Shown here: in pieces, positions 31,674-42,794 of the stretch
How the letters are laid out: the number at the start of each line of letters is the position of its first letter
How positions within the stretch are numbered: the stretch's first letter is position 1
Origin: Nematopogon swammerdamellus
Taxonomy: Eukaryota; Arthropoda; Insecta; Lepidoptera; Adelidae
Assembly: GCA_946902875.1 (NCBI GenBank)
Contig: OX336338.1
Coordinates: 13,135,971-13,199,970 of the forward strand
Length of the DNA stretch: 64,000 nt
Direction of reading: 5' to 3'
Notes under the pieces: model-generated
Database searches by the model: none
Told to the model about the DNA's origin: nothing
What the model saw: only the letters and a program-made list of their open reading frames with translations
Translations under genes and position numbers: made by a program

Positions 31674-32010
31674 TACCGTGTGGTGCCGGTACTTAAAAAG
31701 AATAGCCCCACTGCATCTCTCCCCGTGCATGTCGTAAAAGGCGACTAAGGGATAAGGACAACATATCGTGCTAAAGGGCGACGGGCTCGCCACCTCTCAC
31801 CTTGGCACGGTACTTCCACCGAGTCATGCAGCAGGTAGGTCTTCGTGCCTTATTTGCTCCTTGATCGATTTAATCTTGTTCGAATACTTTGCGAAACGTG
31901 GCAGTCGGTGTTGTGCTGTAATTTACTAGAGTACTTGCAGCACAACACCTATTACTCTGCTTACCCCGATTGTCGGGATTCAGCGTGTGTGATATGATGA
32001 TGATGATGAT
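31674..32010 (+). mobile_element. Non-LTR-like 3' segment with (GAT)n tail
   Basis: From GTGCCGGTACTTAAAAAGAA through CCCCACTGCATCTC, GTCGTAAAAGGCGACTAAGG and GCTTACCCCGATTGTCGGGA to a GATGATGAT tail (31994-32010). Copies at 54317-54639 (tail ATGT) and 24335-24566. Conserved order with variable short tandem tails suggests a LINE 3' UTR. Its first 75 bases recur as the head of the family B SINEs. Confidence 0.7.
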
Positions 32011-33109
32011 ATAAATAATATTGGTGATATAAAAAATGGTTTCAAAGATGTATGAATTGCCATATAAGGAAAATATTTGTATTTTTTTTAGTGTCCCCCT
32101 GTTGGCTTGGGGGGTTTTCACTTCTGATCCTACTTCTCAGCTCGTATAATGGCCTAATAATGGCATGATGCTTATAGCCTATAACCTAGCAGAGATACAG
32201 CGCATTACATAGAATAAAACTGCAAGCGACTATGTTGATTGTTATTTCCAGTTCTAGTTGTTTTTGAAGTCGGTGCAATGTTTTTTAATACAGTTTTTCA
32301 TTTCACTCTTTTTAGTTATAATATTACATAACAAGTTCTGCGTAGAATTGGGCGTTAAACCGATTCGACGACGTAACAGTGATTAGTACACACTTAAAAC
32401 TCCATATCTTGAAAACTACTGAACCGATTTTGATGAAACTTGCACTGTTCCCTAAGTTGAAGTAAACGTAAGCCAATAAAATTGTCACAGTCCGGTTAAT
32501 AGTTTCGGAGAAATGCGTGGACAAGCATATATACATACAAACATACGCTTATAAAATTTGGCACACCTGTTTATATGCCCACATAGATTAACTTAAATGA
32601 ATATTGTGAAATTTCAACGATATTACAAGATACATACGTGTCGAATTGATAAGCTCCTTTTTTTAAGTCGGATAAAAATAGAAACAGATGTTTGTTTAAA
32701 ATCATGTAGGAACGTATAAGAAATAATAATAGTGTAGGTAGAAAATAACTTTGAAGTGTAGCGATGACATGTTTAGTGATATTTGCGAATAATAGTAGAA
32801 ACAGCCAGTAGATAGATCGCTGATCAGCAGACAACCTAGCAGATGCTGCCACCATGATGGCTCGTGGATTATAGATTCCATTATAGAGCTGTACTTGTCG
32901 CTTTAGTACAAAGAGGACGCTAAAACGTTTTCCGAACGTCTAGCTAAAGTAAAAGTGCTATCGCTGGCAGTACATAGTTACATTATGATCTAACTCCTGT
33001 TTCATCCACGTCTGCTTTCAGAGCAGAGGTACAGATCTACTGAAACCACACCGTGAGAGCGAGACAGAATGAACTGATCGGCTTCGTTAGAAGGAGACAC
33101 ATTTTTAAC
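32011..33109 (+). repeat. AT-rich with a decayed repeat (32270-32660)
   Basis: 32395-32470 (CTTGAAAACTACTGAACCG, TTTTGATGAAACTTGC) and AAGTCGG strings at 32263 and 32668 are repeat phrases. The 94-codon minus frame at 32571-32855 overlaps one of them and is not credible. 32880-33109 shows nothing. Confidence 0.5.
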
Positions 33110-33300
33110 CGACTTCCAAAAAAGGAGGAGGTTCTCAATTCGACTGTATGTTTTTTATTTTTTTTATTTTTTTGTATGTTCGTTACGCGATTTCTCCGTC
33201 AATTGAGGGCCGATTTAGAAAATTCTTCTTTTGTTTGTTAGGTCATACTTCCGAGGTGGTCCCATTTTAATTTTATCGAAATTGGTTCAGAACACCTACA
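33110..33300 (+). mobile_element. TE2 5' end fragment
   Basis: AACCGACTTCCAAAAAAGGA, GCGATTTCTCCGTCAATTGA and CCGAGGTGGTCCCATTT match 35617-35820. Confidence 0.75.
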
Positions 33301-33479
33301 GCACGAACCATCATCGATAGACGAATTCTTTTTTTGTATTTAGCCCAAAGTCCGTAAACAGGTTTTTTTAATTTTTCGATATCACATTTAGTTTTTGAGA
33401 TATAAGAGATTTAGTTCGAAAAAAAATTACAATTTTTCACATTTTTGCATTTAAAATTATTATTTTTTTTTACTTTTTC

Positions 33480-33660
33480 GTCAACTTGTAGCCCTATCCG
33501 ATACGCGTCTTTTGAGCCCTCAATCGCTCGCGTAGCCCCAAAACTCGCTACACCAGGACAATTTCACACTCTCAGCGAAAATGGGAGGCTATACTGAAGC
33601 GATCGAAAAAACATTTTCAATGTTAAAAAGCGAGCGGAGCCGCGGGTAGTTTTTAATAAA
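33480..33660 (+). repeat. Single-arm relative of the 40.4 kb palindrome
   Basis: CTTGTAGCCCTATCCGATAC, ACTGAAGCGATCGAAAAAAC and CATTTTCAATGT follow the same order as one arm of 40400-40622, then end in GCGAGCGGAGCCGCGGG, a Helitron-like 3' block without the CTAG. Confidence 0.6.
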
Positions 33661-33828
33661 ATCCTACTGAGCACTTAATTAGTTTTATTTGGCTTCTTCC
33701 CGCTTTCACTTCCTCACACTGAGAAATTTTTTTGAATAGAAGCTTTAGAAATGGCTACCTAAATCAGGAAAAGTGGAAAGTCACGAAAGTACGAACGGAA
33801 GTTGCAACGCTCCTTATTGGCTGGACAT

Positions 33829-33921
33829 AAAGTTGATCGAAAAATGCTGTAGTCGGGCGTGTAGAAGAATGCAATTCAATTATTTAATAGTGCCCGACTA
33901 CAACATTTTTCGATCAACTTT
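33829..33921. repeat. Palindrome, 30-bp arms
   Basis: 33829-33858 (AAAGTTGATCGAAAAATGCT...GGGC) pairs with 33892-33921 with one mismatch, loop 33 bases. The GTAGTCGGGC/GCCCGACTA part recurs at 43552-43623, so it belongs to the CCCGACT repeat family. Confidence 0.9.
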
Positions 33922-33978
33922 CCCTGTTATTTGATTAGTTTTTCGAAGTCGGGTTTTATAAAATTTTCATCCTTGTGG

Positions 33979-34348
33979 TTTTTTTTATGTAATCCGGTAT
34001 GGGTGGCTGAGTCGGAGGTGCCAAAGCACATGCTCCTACCAGCCAATATCACCCCCGAGAAGGTAGGTGCCATACCGGAGACTTCCCTGGATTGCTGGCT
34101 ATTCTGCACTAGAGGAGAACACAACCGAGGTTGCTATGCGGCCATCTTACATCCAGTACGGTGGTATCAACCAAGTCGGCTACAATTTGAACCTACCACC
34201 GAGTAAGCGGCAAGGGAAGGAACCTTCAGTTTTACACCGGTTCCGAACGGTGAAGCAGCAGGTATAGGTATGACGTAAATTTTTTCGTCAGAAAAAACTC
34301 ATTGGTACACGCCAACCGGTTTCGAACCTCGGACCTCTCGGCCGGCCT
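33979..34348 (-). repeat. SINE family T, minus strand
   Basis: Poly-T start, GTAATCCGGTATGGGTGGCT, GGAGAACACAACCGAGG, and at the far end AACCGGTTTCGAACCTCGGA (box B) and CTCGGCC. Nearly the full length of the 122-519 copy. Confidence 0.85.
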
Positions 34349-34354
34349 TTTTTT

Positions 34355-34545
34355 TGTAGAAATACCCATTAAAACACATCCAAAACCTATTTTATTTTTT
34401 TAAATCTTGAGAAATATATTTTTTAATTCTTAAGAAATGCGCTTTTCAACGGCTGCTGTGACATACACACAGACAGACGGACAGGATGGATGGACAACAA
34501 AGCATTTTTTACCCTTTTTGGTACGGAATCCTGAACAACAAATTA
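34355..34545 (+). repeat. GTTCCGTA-family 3' fragment
   Basis: GCTGCTGTGACATACACACA, GACAGACGGACAG and GGTACGGAATCCTGAA form the usual 3' end. Confidence 0.65.
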
Positions 34546-34942
34546 ATACGGTATTTCTCAGGCGAAAGAGTTTGCGAGTGTAGTTGGGTTTGTTTTATGA
34601 AATTGCACAAAAGGAACCGTTTTCTTGCTTGTCTTTCTGTCAAGGCGCCTTAACTTCTAAGCCAGTAATCGTAGATATTTCGAACTCGAAATTCAGATAT
34701 AGTATTTTCTTCCGCTAACAGTTCACGAGCCAATTGAACTTTACAACAATTATTAACATTTTACTTTAATGTAAAATGTTCTCTTGTTTATAACACATTA
34801 TGAGCAAGAGAGCTTAAATCGACAGTTTTATACTTTCATAACTAAAATTAGTAGGTTGTGACAATAGAGGGAGAAAAATGTGAAAGAAGCAATAGTAGCC
34901 AGTGTCGATACGATGCAATGTGTGTACCTAGGGTAGGAAGCG
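34546..34942. other. AT-rich, no feature seen
   Basis: No gene or repeat recognised. Confidence 0.4.
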
Positions 34943-35060
34943 TGACGGACTAAAGCACGTCCGTGTGATGCGCGATGGACTGAAGCGCGACCGTTCGAAT
35001 ATCGACGGACTGAAGCGTGTCGGACTGAAGCGCGACGGACTGAAGCGCGAGGGACTGAAA
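34943..35060 (+). repeat. Minisatellite, ~15-16 bp units
   Basis: Seven or so units of GACGGACTGAAGCGC or near variants. It makes the minus-strand 93-codon frame here (ASVRRASVRHASVRR) a repeat artefact. Confidence 0.85.
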
Positions 35061-35324
35061 CACGTTGCGAAGACTGAATGGTGTTGCGCCAGCCGCAACG
35101 AAGCATCATAAAAAAGAAGCGCGCATGTGCTGGTGTCGCGGCGGAAGCGGAGGAGTTGAAGAAACGGGAGCTCGGCTGCTATACGGCAATGCAGTGGTCC
35201 CGCCCCGCTCCGCCTTCACCCCTCCGCCGCGCCAGCCTGTGTATCGCTTTCAGAGGGAACGTCCGACTATGGAAAGTATAGCTAAATACACCGATTAACG
35301 ACGTCTGTCGAATGTCTATCGAAA
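35061..35324 (+). other. Short GC-rich patch, no gene proven
   Basis: 35110-35250 is GC-rich. Two overlapping plus frames of 67-77 codons have no recognisable domain. Could be an old exon or transposon interior. Confidence 0.3.
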
Positions 35325-36649
35325 GCTACCAAGTGCGAGGCGGACTCGCGCACCGAGGAGGGTTCCGTACCACCACGCAATATATTTGTGTTATGTCTTT
35401 ACCAAAAAAATCGAAAATAACGAAACGCCTAAATAAAAACTACATCAATGATTTGGCAAACCATTGTTCTTATAATTAAAATATAAAAAAGACTTTCTTC
35501 CGCAACTACTACATTGTCGAAAAAAACTGCAGTTTTCCTGTAAACTATGGCTTAATATCTACTAACCATATTAAAACTAAACTTTTGGTTTAGAAATCGG
35601 GTTAACCGTCATTTTTTTAACCGACTTCCAAAAAAGGAGGAGGTTCTCAATTCGTCTGTATGTTTTTTTTTTTTTTTTTAATTTAATATTTTTTTTTTTT
35701 TTTTTTTGTATGTTTGTAACGCGATTTCTCCGTCAATTGAGGGCCGATTTAGAAAATTCTTTTTTTGTTAGTTAGGTCATACTTCCGAGGTGGTCCCATT
35801 TCAATTTTATCGAAATTGGTTCAGTGGTTTTCGAAAAATCAGCATAATACTATGGTGTGTGGTTACCTTCAGCAAAACTTGTGATGTGGTCGTTTTCGGC
35901 AATTTTCAGTTTGATAAATTAGTATGGTGTGTGGTTACCTTCAGCAAAACTTTTGTGATGTGGACTTATTCAGCAATTTGCAGTCTGACACATATGGCGA
36001 ATAATTCTGTACCACTTCAATCGATTTCGATTATTCGATTTCGATTATTCTTTTTTATGTAATATTACTAATAATATTACTAATAAAAAGAATGAAATAA
36101 AAACTGTTTTAAAAAATATTAAACCGATTTCCAAAAAACAAAAAAACAAAAATTACTAAAAAGTATTAAATACATAATATTTTGAAATTTTCTCTGTCCT
36201 GTTGAAATACATGAATCGATATATTAATGAACATATTCGGACCTTTGTTTCATGAATGTTCTAAATTTGAAATTTTTTATCTTTTCCGACCGGCCAGGTG
36301 CGCTTAATTTATTATGGTACGAGTACCATCGAGCTGGTCTGATGATGGAGACAGAAGGTGGCCATAGGAACTCCTAAACTACACATGATAAACCCATCGT
36401 GTTTGGGCTCGTTGCATTTGTCTTCACGAGCAATTTACTTTAGACCTAAGAGATTCTCAATTCGACGGTATGTTTTCTTTTTTTGGATGTTTGTTACGCG
36501 ATAACTCCGTCAATTGTGGGCCGATTTTGAAAAAATTTTTTTTTGTTATTTGAAAGGGGTTAACCCTGAGGTTTTTGAAGTGAAAACTTCTTTAGCGGCG
36601 CTTGGCACTTTTTTAGGTGCACGGCACTCCCGGAGTGCAACTGTTAAGT

Positions 36650-37212
36650 AGGGTTCGGTAACACGTTTATGTCTGTCCATTCTACTAAGTTCTGCAAAAT
36701 GAATGTAGGGTTCCGTAACAAATGCATGTCTGTCTTTTCTACTAAATTTAACATTTATTTCAAAATGAATGTAGGGTTCCGTAACAAATGCATGTCTATC
36801 CGTTCTACTAAATTTTACAATTTTCAACCAAGGTCCTCCGACGGTTATTTTATAATAAAAGTAGGGTTCCGTAACACGTTTATGTCTGTCCATTCTACTA
36901 AGTTCTGCAAGATGAATGTAGGGTTCCGTAACAAATGCATGTCTGTCCGTTCTACAAAATTTAACATTTATTTCAAAATGAATGTAGGGTTCCGTAACAA
37001 ATGTATGTCTGTCCGTTCTACTAAATTTTACAATTTTCAACCAAGGCCCTCCGACGGTTATTTTATAATAAAAGTAGGGTTCCGTAACAAATGTATGTCT
37101 GTCCGTTCTACTAAATTTCACTATTTTCAACCAAGGTCCTCCGACGGTTATTTTATAATAAAAGTAGGGTTCCGTAACACGTTTATGTCTGTCCATTCTA
37201 CTAAGTTCTGCA
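36650..37212 (+). repeat. Composite minisatellite, units of 57, 66 and 90 bp
   Basis: Each unit begins GTAGGGTTCCGTAACA. Type a (57 bp) has CATTCTACTAAGTTCTGC, type b (66 bp) AACATTTATTTCAAAATG, type c (90 bp) CCGACGGTTATTTTATAATA. Order a-b-c-a-b-c-c-a, the last truncated by the SINE. All three lengths are multiples of three, which leaves long frames open on both strands (192 and 234 codons) coding repetitive peptides. Derived from the GTTCCGTA terminus. Confidence 0.9.
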
Positions 37213-37567
37213 ACATCACCTACAACGTCCGTGATGTCAGCCCATAACACCGGGTGAACTAAGTGCCATGTCAGTGCTTCCCCCTTTGATCGTGCTGACT
37301 ACACTGAACTGCTCGGAAAACACAAACTATTTACATAGCCGTTTCGACCGACGTTTCATTCAGTGCGGTGGTACCAACCCGGGCGGGTTAAACCCTACCA
37401 CCAAGTAAGATTAGGAGGGAAGGGACCTACAGTTTTACGAGGAATCCGAACCACGGTCAGCCTCCAACGGTCAGCGGTCACCCATCCAAGAACTGACCGC
37501 ACCCAGCGTTGCTTAACATTCAATAGCGACAGTTGACTGCCTGCACCACTGAGCTATCGAGGCTGAC
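37213..37567 (-). repeat. tRNA/5S-hybrid SINE, minus strand
   Basis: Ends with GCACCACTGAGCTATCGAGG (box A, reversed) and contains GGTCACCCATCCAAG (5S block, reversed). The A-tail and last roughly 25 bases are missing, and it abuts the minisatellite directly. Confidence 0.85.
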
Positions 37568-37726
37568 GTGGTCCTATTTTAATTGGGTCAAGATCGGATT
37601 GGAAAGCGAGTACATCAATAGCAAAAAATAACTAAAAAAAACTGTGAAATAAAAAAAAGTTTTAAAAAACATAAAGCCGACTTCCTAAAAAAAGTAAAAC
37701 TAAAAAACTATTTAAAATAAAAATAT

Positions 37727-37945
37727 AAAAACCGCCTTCAAAAATATATGAAATAAAAACCTAAAAAAAAAACGAACCCTAGAGTTGAAGGCGGTGCTAA
37801 AGCAAGCAAAAATGATGCATGAAAGAAAACATGAGTGGATGATAATATCCTTTGTGATTTGTGTAGCCTTTTTAGCACCGCCTTCAACTCTAGGGTTCGT
37901 TTTTTTTTTAGGTTTTTATTTCATATATTTTTGAAGGCGGTTTTT
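37727..37945. repeat. Terminal hairpin of TE2, ~75-bp arms
   Basis: ACGAACCCTAGAGTTGAAGG...GCTAAAG pairs with 37870-37909; A/T-rich and GCCTTCAAAAATATATGAA flanks extend it to 37727 and 37945. Same loop as at 13233-13297, reversed. Confidence 0.9.
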
Positions 37946-38326
37946 ATATTTTTATTTTTTTTACACATTTTTAGCTATATCATTGAGACCACTGAAATTA
38001 AAATTGTAAAAAAATATAATTATAGATATTTTTATATTATATATATTTATAATTTTAGATAAAATATATTTTTAGAATCCTTATAGTTAGCTCTTTCAAA
38101 TGATATGTGATATGATAATTTGAACTTGTTTTTTTAATGGTACCAAACTGAACCCCCATATTAATTTAAAATATATTACGATATATCTGTAAGTCATCAA
38201 GACCTATACTTTCAAGTTACTACGTTATTTAGATTGAGACAAACCTCTGTGACAGACGGACGGACACGGGAGTGATCTTATAAGAGTTCCTTTTTTATCT
38301 TTTCAGGTACTGAACCCTAAAAATGG

Positions 38327-38472
38327 AAATGAAGTTTTTAGTCATACTTATGTTTTTTTCTATTTTCAGGGGAAGGAAACAATACAATTGTTTTAATTAC
38401 AATTATCGGTTGGTGTTGGAGTAGAAACGCGAATGTATTTCGAAACATTGTTACATAATTCAGTTGTTACAT
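38327..38472 (+). other. Short unique spacer
   Basis: CTATTTTCAG at 38361-38370 is acceptor-like and followed by about 28 open codons, but nothing else supports an exon. Confidence 0.2.
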
Positions 38473-38855
38473 GTCAGCCTCGATAGCTCAGTGGTGCAGA
38501 CAGTCAACTGTCGCTATTGAATGTTAACGCTGGGTGCGGTCAGTACTTGGATGGGTGACCGCTGACCGTTCGAGGCTGACCGAGGTTCGGATTCCTCGTA
38601 AAACTGTAGGTCCCTTCCCTCCTAATCTTACTTGGTGGTAGGGTTTAACCCGCCCGGGTTGGTACCACCGCACTGAATGAAACGTCGGTCCAAACGGCTA
38701 TGTAAATAGTTTGTGTTTTCCGACCAGTTTAGTGTAGCCGGCACGATCAAAGGGGGAAGCACTGACATGGCACCTAGTTCACCTGGTGTTATGGGCTGAC
38801 ATCATGGACGTTGTAGGTGATGTAGCCAACCGTGTCAGTTTCCATAAAAAAAAAA
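38473..38855 (+). repeat. tRNA/5S-hybrid SINE, full-length copy
   Basis: Same layout as 30873-31261; differs by a few substitutions and a six-base deletion in the 5S block (GTTAACGCTGG instead of GTTAAGCAACGCTGG). It keeps CAGTACTTGGATGGGTGACC, which is closer to 5S rRNA than the 30873 copy. Ends in A9. Confidence 0.85.
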
Positions 38856-39173
38856 TTGAAATTCAATATAGGGACGAAAAACAAGTAACCTAAGAATATT
38901 TTAAGAAAGCAAATCGTTACAAAGGCACACGTTTCTTTTTAATATTTTAATCTAACGAACATGTTTTTTTATCCATATTGTTATTTATGATCGACACAGT
39001 TCAAACCATATTACCTATCTAAGTATTCCCGTTATCTTTAGTACATGGACTTCCTGCTAGAACGCGGTGCTATGCCGCTTGCAACGTCGCGTGGAGAAAC
39101 GCGAATATTTCACAAACCATCTAGATAATATGGCCTTCCGAAGCCCAAGTTAGAACAGTACGACACAAATAAC
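38856..39173. other. No feature seen
   Basis: AT-rich; nothing supported. Confidence 0.4.
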
Positions 39174-40045
39174 CAGCGCCGTAGCTAGGACTTGGCATCA
39201 GCGCAACCGAAAATCTTAAGGAAAATCTTAATTTTGAGGGCGCATTCTGCGAAGCTATAAAAATAAAATAAGTGCCGTCGCAAGCTATCCTTGAGGAAGG
39301 TCGCCTTGGTAGTGATAGTCAACTAAACCAACTACTTTATACGGCTGTAAGCATAGCTAGACATGCAAATGGCCGATATAATTTTTGGAAAAAGTCTATA
39401 TACGTGCCTAATTTGAATACATGTTTGCATTTCATTAAGTTTATTTTTTTAAGATTTTTAAAATTACATGCATTACCTCACGCCCGTCTCGCACAACCTA
39501 GTTGTGATCTATTCTTTTCCCTAACCTTACGTTTTTTTTTTTCAATAAAAAAAATAAAAGATCCATCGTCTGCCCTAAGTGTGTATGTATGTTCGGTTAT
39601 ATATAACTGAAGAGCTGCTTATTCACTTGCAGTTGTTGTCTATGTAATGCTATCTCCGCCAGGTTATAGGCTATATAGCAACACGCCATTATTCATATGA
39701 GCTGAACAGTGGGGTCGAAAGAGAACGCAACCATGCATAAATACACAGAGACAGACCGTAAACGTTGGATCCTCTAATTTTTAGGGAAATGAGGTATAGA
39801 GATAGAGAAGCCATTTATTATTATTATGTTAGTATATAGTTTTTAGTTAGGTATAGTTTTTTAATTAGTTATATTTGTCGGTAAATTTTATTTGATAGGT
39901 AGTTATAGTTTATTTAGTAATTTCTATTTATAAATTTTGAATAGTGTGAGTAAATTGGTAAGTTTCTAGCATACCCGGTAGATACATTTCTGCAGACGTG
40001 AAATTGGAACTTTTCTCGGGCGCCTTTGAGCCAGCTACGGTACTG
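39174..40045. mobile_element. Possible hAT-type relic
   Basis: Left CAGCGCCGTAGCTAGG and right CCAGCTACGGTACTG are near reverse complements of the CAGNGGCGTAGC type of hAT terminus. Flanking octamers CAAATAAC and TAGATACC agree at five of eight positions, as an old target duplication might. No transposase. The plus frame at 39272-39610 has no recognisable domain. Confidence 0.35.
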
Positions 40046-40399
40046 TAGATACCACTGCGCCGGTCGGCCTCCGCAATGCTGGCGATGCGCTATAAGCAAG
40101 CTATGTCTTAGCTGTTCGCCATGTGATACAAAATGAACACAGTAGTTTCATTAATTTAGCACTGTCCAAAATGTAAAAACGTTTTAACATCACGGTTCAA
40201 TCTATGTCGTCATAGTATCTTAAAGAAGCCGTTGTAATTTTAATCTCGTTAGGTTAAAAAACTTGTTAGTTTAGGTTATGAGCACAAAAACGCACGCTAG
40301 ACGCAAGTTTGCAAGACGGAATCAACGCACCGTGGTCCGCCAAAAATATTGAAATAGGTACACGATTATCTTAATGTGCCAACAAAACTGTGAAACTTG
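40046..40399. other. No feature seen
   Basis: AT-rich spacer. Confidence 0.4.
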
Positions 40400-40900
40400 T
40401 TTTATTTCTTTTTTCACCATCTTGTAGCCCTCGTCGATACGCGTCCTTTGACATCCTCAATATTACGTATACATACGTAGCCTTAAAACTCACGACACCA
40501 GGGCAAATTCGCACTCTCTCTGGAAATCGGGTACTATACTGAAGCGATCAAAAAGACATTTCCAATGTAAAAAAACATTGAACCTACTTCGAACCCTAAA
40601 AAGTATTAAATAATATTTTGATCTTTAGTAGAAGGCGGTACAAAAGCACACCTGAAAATTTATAGATGGACCCTTTTATCAAAATATTATTTAATACTTT
40701 TTAGGGTTCGAAGTAGGTTCAATGTTTTTTTACATTGGAAATGTCTTTTTGATCGCTTCAGTATAGTCCCCGATTTCCAGCGAGAGTGTGAATTGGCCCT
40801 GGCGTCGTGCGTTTTAAGGCTATGTATATATACGTAATATTGAGGATGTCAAAGGACGCGTATGGACGAGGGCTACAAGATGGTGAAAAAATAAATAAAA
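40400..40900. repeat. Long palindrome, two 223-bp arms, 55-bp spacer
   Basis: 40400-40622 and 40678-40900 are reverse complements with about a dozen mismatches and no length difference. The spacer (40623-40677) holds GAAGGCGGTACAAAAGCAC. One-arm relatives occur at 33480-33610. It may be a foldback transposon or an inverted duplication of one arm. Frames in the arms are not credible. Confidence 0.9.
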
Positions 40901-42794
40901 CCTGGACCACCCCTGAGATCACAGAAATCAGAAATATTTTTCTGTGCCTGAGATATGCCCTACTCATTCATGAAAAAAGGAATCATTAAAATCTTCAAAC
41001 ATATTATTTTCTTCATTCATGGCGGTCACTGAAATAAAAAAATTTTTTTTAACTATTTAAAAATAATATAACTCAATACAGGAGGTAGCTACTTTTTCAG
41101 TACTAAGAGAGGTCAAAGGGTCTAAAATTAAACATTCCGCAAATTAGAGCTTTTGTGATATTTAACTATCAACATACACACACACACACACACGTGCTTC
41201 CTATAGGTAGGCACATATAATGTAACACTAGTGCTTAGGCCTTTTGTTCTGTAACTGGGTAAGCTTCCACCTTCCACCCTCCTCCCTACTGTTACAATAG
41301 GCAACGTCTGTCTTTCTGTAAAAGATAATCTCGATAATGGGGGAAGCGATTTGCATGTAACTGTAAGATTAGTGTAAGCTGATGGAGTCTGGAACATCTC
41401 ATATCATATCAGGATTTTTCTCGAACGGTAGGTAGTGAACATAAGTAAGTAATTACTAGCTATGTAAGTTCAGAAACAATACGACCGAAACCGCACCTCA
41501 TCTCTTAGAGATGTATGAAGTAAATGTGTAAAATCACACCTTCACATAAAAGTAAAATGAACGTTTTTCACATTCAGAGGGTTCCGTAGCTATTCCCTTC
41601 TTGCACGCATAACGAGTGCGTGCGCGGTTGCTTCGTGCTTTGCGCCATTCACCTCGCGCGGAAGAATTGTATCTATAACCGTTAGATACAAACTGCGAAG
41701 ATGTTTTCATGTCGCAAGCACTAAATGGACTACTTCAATATTTTTTTTTAGAGTTACTGAGCATTTTACTTTTGGAATAATTGCCTCGGACAGAGCAAAT
41801 TATTGTAAGTACACATTTAAGATAAATTTTATTCAATTAATAATATTTTCAAAAAATAGTTATAATCGCGGTTTGGAAAGACGTTTTCGTAGAAGTAACC
41901 AAAAAACGGAAAACATTTTTTTTAGGTCTTTTAACAATAATTTGTTAATATCAGCCCCACAGTACTCATCTTCTTCATCACTTAGGGCCCAAGGACCCTT
42001 TTACGTAAAGTTGAGGACCCCTGGAAATGTTTATACATAACATTTCATGAATAAATAAACAAAGCAAATAAGTAAGTTCTATTAAACTTATAAGTTTCAA
42101 GAAGATAGCTCGAACCGTTTAGGAGTTGACTGTAACAGATGTACGGACCGACGGACATACATCTAAACGACTTTGTAAGCGTCCCTGTCAGAATCACTGG
42201 CTACAGAACGCTCAAAAAGGATTTCGTTCAAGTAGTCTTTGCGAAACATGCAGTCATAATCAGTTTAAATCGAATTCTGTGTCGCCCAAATCTGACAATG
42301 CAGCGAGCCGAGCCACGGGTATGACCTATATATAACGGCGCCGGACAAATCCCCGATATACTAACATGTGGAAAATGTAGGTACCCAATGTAGGTATTAC
42401 AGTATAAAATATTCGCAAGATATTTCGAGCCCACAAAGTTCGACAGCTGCTGTGTGGAAATTTGGGACTATTAAAATAAGAGTTTAATAACTTATGAAGA
42501 ATAAACCCCTAAAAATTGCTTATGACGCTCGCAGAGTTACGGAAAATTCAGTTTTTGGTACAGTCTTGGAACTACAAAAATAATTTGTCCTAAAATAAAT
42601 TGTGATATATTAAGAACGAAAAATTTGGGTTAGGGAAATAGCAACTGGTTGCAAAATTCGAGACAGTGGGTGGGCGTTCTAGAGTGAAGGATTCTGTACC
42701 ACAGAATCACGTAACACGGGTTCGCTCACAAATACCTACACTAATTGGCAATGTCGGCTGAAAAAGTAACATTTCAGATTGAAATTTCATTTTG
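40901..42794. other. Mostly unique AT-rich DNA
   Basis: (CA)n at 41172-41194. 42090-42200 has a GTTCCGTA-like phrase (CGAACCGTTTAGGAGTTGAC, GACGGACATACATC). No supported gene. Confidence 0.5.

Larger units (their letters stand above)
35617..37950 (+). mobile_element. TE2 element, plus strand, with internal insertions
   Basis: Left end AACCGACTTCCAAAAA; right end TTTTTGAAGGCGGTTTTT, the reverse complement of an AACCGCCTTCAAAAA end, so imperfect TIRs. Core blocks match 13166-14241 inverted. Comparison with that copy shows that 36565-37567 (a minisatellite plus a SINE) is extra. Terminal hairpin at 37727-37945. The 90-codon frame at 35790-36062 is not credible. Confidence 0.7.
35325..38326 (+). 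repeat. GTTCCGTA-family copy (TE1) split by TE2
   Basis: The 5' half is 35325-35613 (CCAAGTGCGAGGCGGACTCG ... CGGGTTAACCGTCATTTTT) and the 3' half is 37961-38326 (CACATTTTTAGCTATATCAT ... GACAGACGGACGGACACGGG, ACTGAACCCTAAAAAT). The uninterrupted order is seen at 49900-50422, so the halves belong together and TE2 inserted between them. Confidence 0.75.

Noticed and set aside
36546..37250. Frames of 192 (plus) and 234 (minus) codons
   Set aside because: They read through a minisatellite whose units are multiples of three; no domain, and both strands are equally open.
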